This document shows positions 49,446 through 54,643 of a DNA stretch of 64,000 nt, in pieces. Each line of letters begins with the position of its first letter. Positions within the stretch are counted from its first letter, which is position 1. The notes under the pieces were generated by a model. That model was given only the letters and a program-made list of their open reading frames with translations, had not been told where the DNA came from and made no database searches. The stretch covers positions 58,645,965-58,709,964 of the forward strand of contig JAPXFY010000026.1 in assembly GCA_030674185.1 (NCBI GenBank), written 5' to 3'. Source of the stretch: Monoplex corrugatus. Its lineage: Eukaryota; Mollusca; Gastropoda; Littorinimorpha; Ranellidae. The position numbers and the translations under genes are program-made.

Positions 49446-50253
49446 GCACTGACACACCACACTAATGAGCTTCCCTGACATGTATTGATAACAACACACT
49501 GACAATTGTGAAATCACATCCTGAACAACTCTCTAGAACAACTTTGTTTCTCAAACTGCCAGATCCTGCTACTATCATCTCCATCGTATAAGGCTGATCA
49601 GGAAGTATCTCTCTGTCGAAACAACTGCAAAACTCGTTCTCTCCTTCATAATGTCTCGCATTGACTATTGCAATTCACTCCTGTCTGGTCTTCCTGCCTC
49701 CACCATTCACTTCCTACAGCGCATTCAAAACAATGCTGTACGCCTTGTACTCAAAAAGAAAAAAGCTGACCACATATCTCCTCTCCTGGCACAACTTCAC
49801 TGGCTCCCTGTATCAAAGCGCATACAGTACAAACTAGACACCATGTGCTACAAAAGCCTCAATAACGCAGCCCCCGATTACCTGTCAAGCCTACTTGAGA
49901 TCTATGTTCCCTCACGTACCCTCCGCTCTGCCTCCGATCCTCTGACTTTTCGCTTTCCACGCACTAAGCTCAATACCTATGGTCCACGAGCCTTCTCTGT
50001 TTCTGGTCCACTCTCCTGGAACAAACTTCCTCTCTCAGTCCGTCAGCAACCTACTTTTGTCTCCTTCAAGTCCGCTCTCAAAACTCACCTTTTCTCCTCC
50101 GCATAAAATCCTAACCCCCCTCTGCAGCCTGTCTCCGCTCGGAGGGAATCACATGGTTATAATATATAATTGTATATGCTATGCTCTCTATAATTTTCCA
50201 TTGCTTTTATTCTTGCTTTTATTGCTTTTATTCTTTCTCCCCATTTATAGCCA

Positions 50254-50331
<78 letters not shown>

Positions 50332-53300
50332 CGTGTGTGTGCGTGCGTGCGTGCGTGCGTGCTTGCGTGTGTGTCTGCTTCAGCGCTTAGATTTGATTTT
50401 ATCAAGATTTTGCGCTATATAAATATTGTAATTATTATTATTACGTCAACACTGCAGCAAAGAGGATTTATAAAGCCTGGCTGACAATGGAGACCAAGGG
50501 CTCAAACACAATTAATAACAATAAGACGAGACATAAGACACTGTAAAAAGTAATTTTGTGAAACCAAACGGAATGCCAGTGCTCAGGTAAATAGAAACAA
50601 GAAACAAGTGAAAATGAAATAAGAACATACGATTAACCCTTTGAGTTTGCTAACATGGTTGACAATGCAGGATGCGAGTGGACAGGGTGTGGGACTGGGA
50701 GTCAAAGGGTTTTAAAACCATCTTCTGATCTGCTGTACAGCAGTCACCCAATCAATAAAACTCGCAACATCCATTTTCAACAGAAAAATGCAAGGCAGAC
50801 AGTTCACACATACATGATACAAACAAAATTATGACAAAACTGATAAAGTGATATGTTCATTAGCACTATAAAACAAATTTCCGCAAAATGATTTCTTTCT
50901 GCTCACTGCTTACGAGTGCTATCCTCTCTTCCTCTCCCCCAACCTCAACATGTTTTGTGAATTTATCTTTTATGTTTGAAAGTCCTGTTACAGTTGTGTT
51001 GTTGCATACTAACTACAAACAAGTGAACACTGCACACTTTGTGAAACTCTCTCTTGTCAGTCTTGCAGTGTTTGAACTGTGTTGTTACACATTATGTCAA
51101 CAACTTCACTGTTACTGTCATTTCTGTTTAAAGTCCAGCTGACTGTGTAGAACCAAATCAGGGCTATAACCGTTTCAAAGCATACGGAATAATTCAACAT
51201 GGAAAAAAGGGGGGAAAATAAGGAAAAGAAAATTAAGTACACATATCATTATCAATGCATTTGCGAACATAATCTAAGGAGATGCCCAATTTAACACACA
51301 AGGAATTTAAAAAACATACCTGAAAACAAATTTAAACAAAACTTAAGATACCGTTTAAACATACATAAAAACGGGCCTAAATTACATAAAATTGCTTTCA
51401 CATATCTCATTTCCCTAGAGCCAAAAATGTACTTAATACGTATGTACCCAATTATCAATCCTAAGAGAAAGTATGTAAGACTTTATATCAAACACACATA
51501 GGTGAATGGACCAGCAAGGTAGAAACTGTTAATAAGAAATAACAGAAGCAAAAGGAACAAGGCAGATACAGAATGACTGAAAAGAGGAAATATGTTAGCA
51601 CAAAATTTCCAGAAGGTGGGGATATTATCTATACTGAAAGAGCCCCCGGCATCCCCACATGACGATGTCAACAGCATAACGTTGCGTACCGTGTGCAGGT
51701 CCCTCCTGAAAATGATGAGCGTGACAAAGCTGACACCCAGACAGAAGGGCAGGAGACTGGACATGGCCAGCAGCTGACCCAGCACGTCCCCTGAAAACAA
51801 AAACATTACATACAAATTCAAAACAAATGTGATGCCCGCGTTCAAGCACACAGGAAACAGAAAAACCATGAAAAAAGAATAAGAATGCATATTCAATATA
51901 ACAACTTAAACAAGACAAGACAGGCGCAAATTTTCCGCCAACTGGCCTTTGTCAAGCGTAAGATCACAAACAACAAACACCAGGTACAAAAATTTGGAGA
52001 AAAAGACTGAAACTTCCCTGCTGCTCGGTCCAGTGTGAGAAAAGGAATAAAGCAGCAGGGAAGTTTCGCTTTCAGTCTTTTCCTCCTAATTTTTGTACCT
52101 GGTGTTTGTTTGTTTGTGATCTTACACTTCACAAAGGCCAGTTGGCTGAAAATTTGCACCTGTCTTGTCTTGTTATATTAAATACATGTTATGTTCTTAT
52201 TCTTTTTTCATGTTTTTTTCTGGTTGTACATAAATGGTTTTCTCATATTTTCTTATTCTTCTTTTTCATCTGTTTTTCTACTTAATCTTTAGTATATATC
52301 TCCACTTTAACTGACCAGACTATCTGCCTGCCAGTCACAGTATTTCTTCCCAGTTTCTAAACACAGACTTTCTAAGCAATCCCTGAATTGTTTACTTAAT
52401 TACTCTTCTCTGACACCATGGCCCTGTTAGCTCAGAGTGCCAAGTTCATAGCACACAGCTTGTGGATTCAACCCTACGGCAGGTCACATTTTGACCTATG
52501 GACTGGTCGAGTCTTTTGATAAGGCTTTAAGTGTGTCCCTGAAGCGCAGCTTTGGCCTTCCTCGTGAGCGTATACCGTGTGCTAGCTCACCATAGAGCAG
52601 TCTCTTCAGGAGACGCGTGTCTTGCTGGGCTCTTCTGAGCAGGGTGTGAATGCTAGTCATTCCGGCCTGATCGAGGACATCTGTGTCAGGTATTCTATCC
52701 TTCCAGGTGATCTTCAGGAGCTGTCTGAGGCAGTTGATGTGGAATCGGTTGAGTTTCTTGGCATGGCGCTCGTATACGGTCCATGTCTCACAAGCATACA
52801 GAAGGGTTGGCAGAACAGCTGCCTTGTATACCTTCAGCTTGGTGGACAGTTTGATACCTCTCCTGTCCCATACCGATACCCTGAGGCATCCGAAAGCTGA
52901 ACTTGCTTTGGCAATGCGTGTGTCTATCTCAGTGTCTATGTTCACTGATCTTGAGATCGTGCTTCCGAGGTATGTAAAATTGTCCAAAGCTTTCAGGGTT
53001 TCTCCCTTGACACTGATGCTTGGTTCTGAGTACCGCTGTTGTGGTGCAGGCTGAAACATGACTTCGGTCTTCTTTGTACTGATGGTGAGTCCGAAGTTTG
53101 TGCAGGATGATGCGAATTGATTCATGCTCTGCTGCATTTTTGCTTCAGTGGTGGCATTCAGAGCACAGTCATCGGCAAACAGGAGGTCGCGGACCCAGTC
53201 TTCGCCTGAAGCCTGAGGGCATTGAGGAGCCTTCCGTCTGTCCTGTATCTGAAGCCAATGCATGTGTCATGGTCGTCATAGAATGCGTCCGAGAGCATGG

Positions 53301-54111
53301 CCGTAAACATCATACTGAACAGTGTGGCGCCAGTACACAACCCTGCTTGACACCATTCGTGACTGAGAAAGTCTCGGAGCAATCCCCGTTGTCCAACACA
53401 CGTGCCTGCATGCCGTCATGAAATTGGCGTACCATGTTGATCACAAATTACACATAATGATAATCAGACTTTTGTAGTGAAACACCGAGAACTCAAGCTG
53501 TCAAAGTCGGGCGAGCTGACCACATCCCACCATGTTGTCTACACACTGCTGTATCAGTGTATGTATGCTGGGTGTTTTCACGTTTCCGTAAACCAGTCAT
53601 ACGACTTGCAGGATCTTTAACGTGCATATTTGATGTTCTGCATATGTGTACACATGAACAGGGTTTAGGTGTTCACTTATTTACCTGGGAGATTGGAAAA
53701 CTCTCCACCATTTACCCACTAGCCAGAGATGACTTTAGAATTCTGGGGTAGATTAAAGTGGCTTTGTGCGTATTCAGTTATCCTGAGTTAACTGTTCATT
53801 TTCTGTCGTTTAGTTGTTTATTTGTTAGACTATATGTATACATATAATAATATATACAGTGGAGTACAGCTATGATGAAATCCACAGGGGACAGCTTTGT
53901 GTTCATTACAGCAGTACTTCGTTGTAATGCCGGCAGGTTCATTATATGAGGATTCTACTATATATCTATGTACATGTATTGTATGCATGTAAAATGAAAT
54001 GAAATGAAAATTAAACTTTATTTTTTAACAGTATGAGCAACTCCCCCCCCCCCTCACCCACCCAACATTTGATGGTAAATACATAAAAGTAATTACATAT
54101 TCAAATGCATA

Positions 54112-54179
<68 letters not shown>

Positions 54180-54183
54180 TGTC

Positions 54184-54244
<61 letters not shown>

Positions 54245-54391
54245 AAATACATGTGTGTATTATACGTTAAAATACACGTATGTCTCAAAAGAAAAAAACC
54301 CCCAATGAACAATGATAAGAAAAAAAAACCCAAAAAACCCCACCAATATCTGTATCAACAATACAAAAGAATAAAATGTAATATGTATTCA

Positions 54392-54445
<54 letters not shown>

Positions 54446-54496
54446 AGAGAGGAGTGAGTGTGTGTGAGTGTGTGTGTGTGTGCATGTGTGTGTGTT

Positions 54497-54564
<68 letters not shown>

Positions 54565-54596
54565 TGAGTGAGAGTGTGTGTGTGTGTGCATGTGTC

Positions 54597-54643
<47 letters not shown>

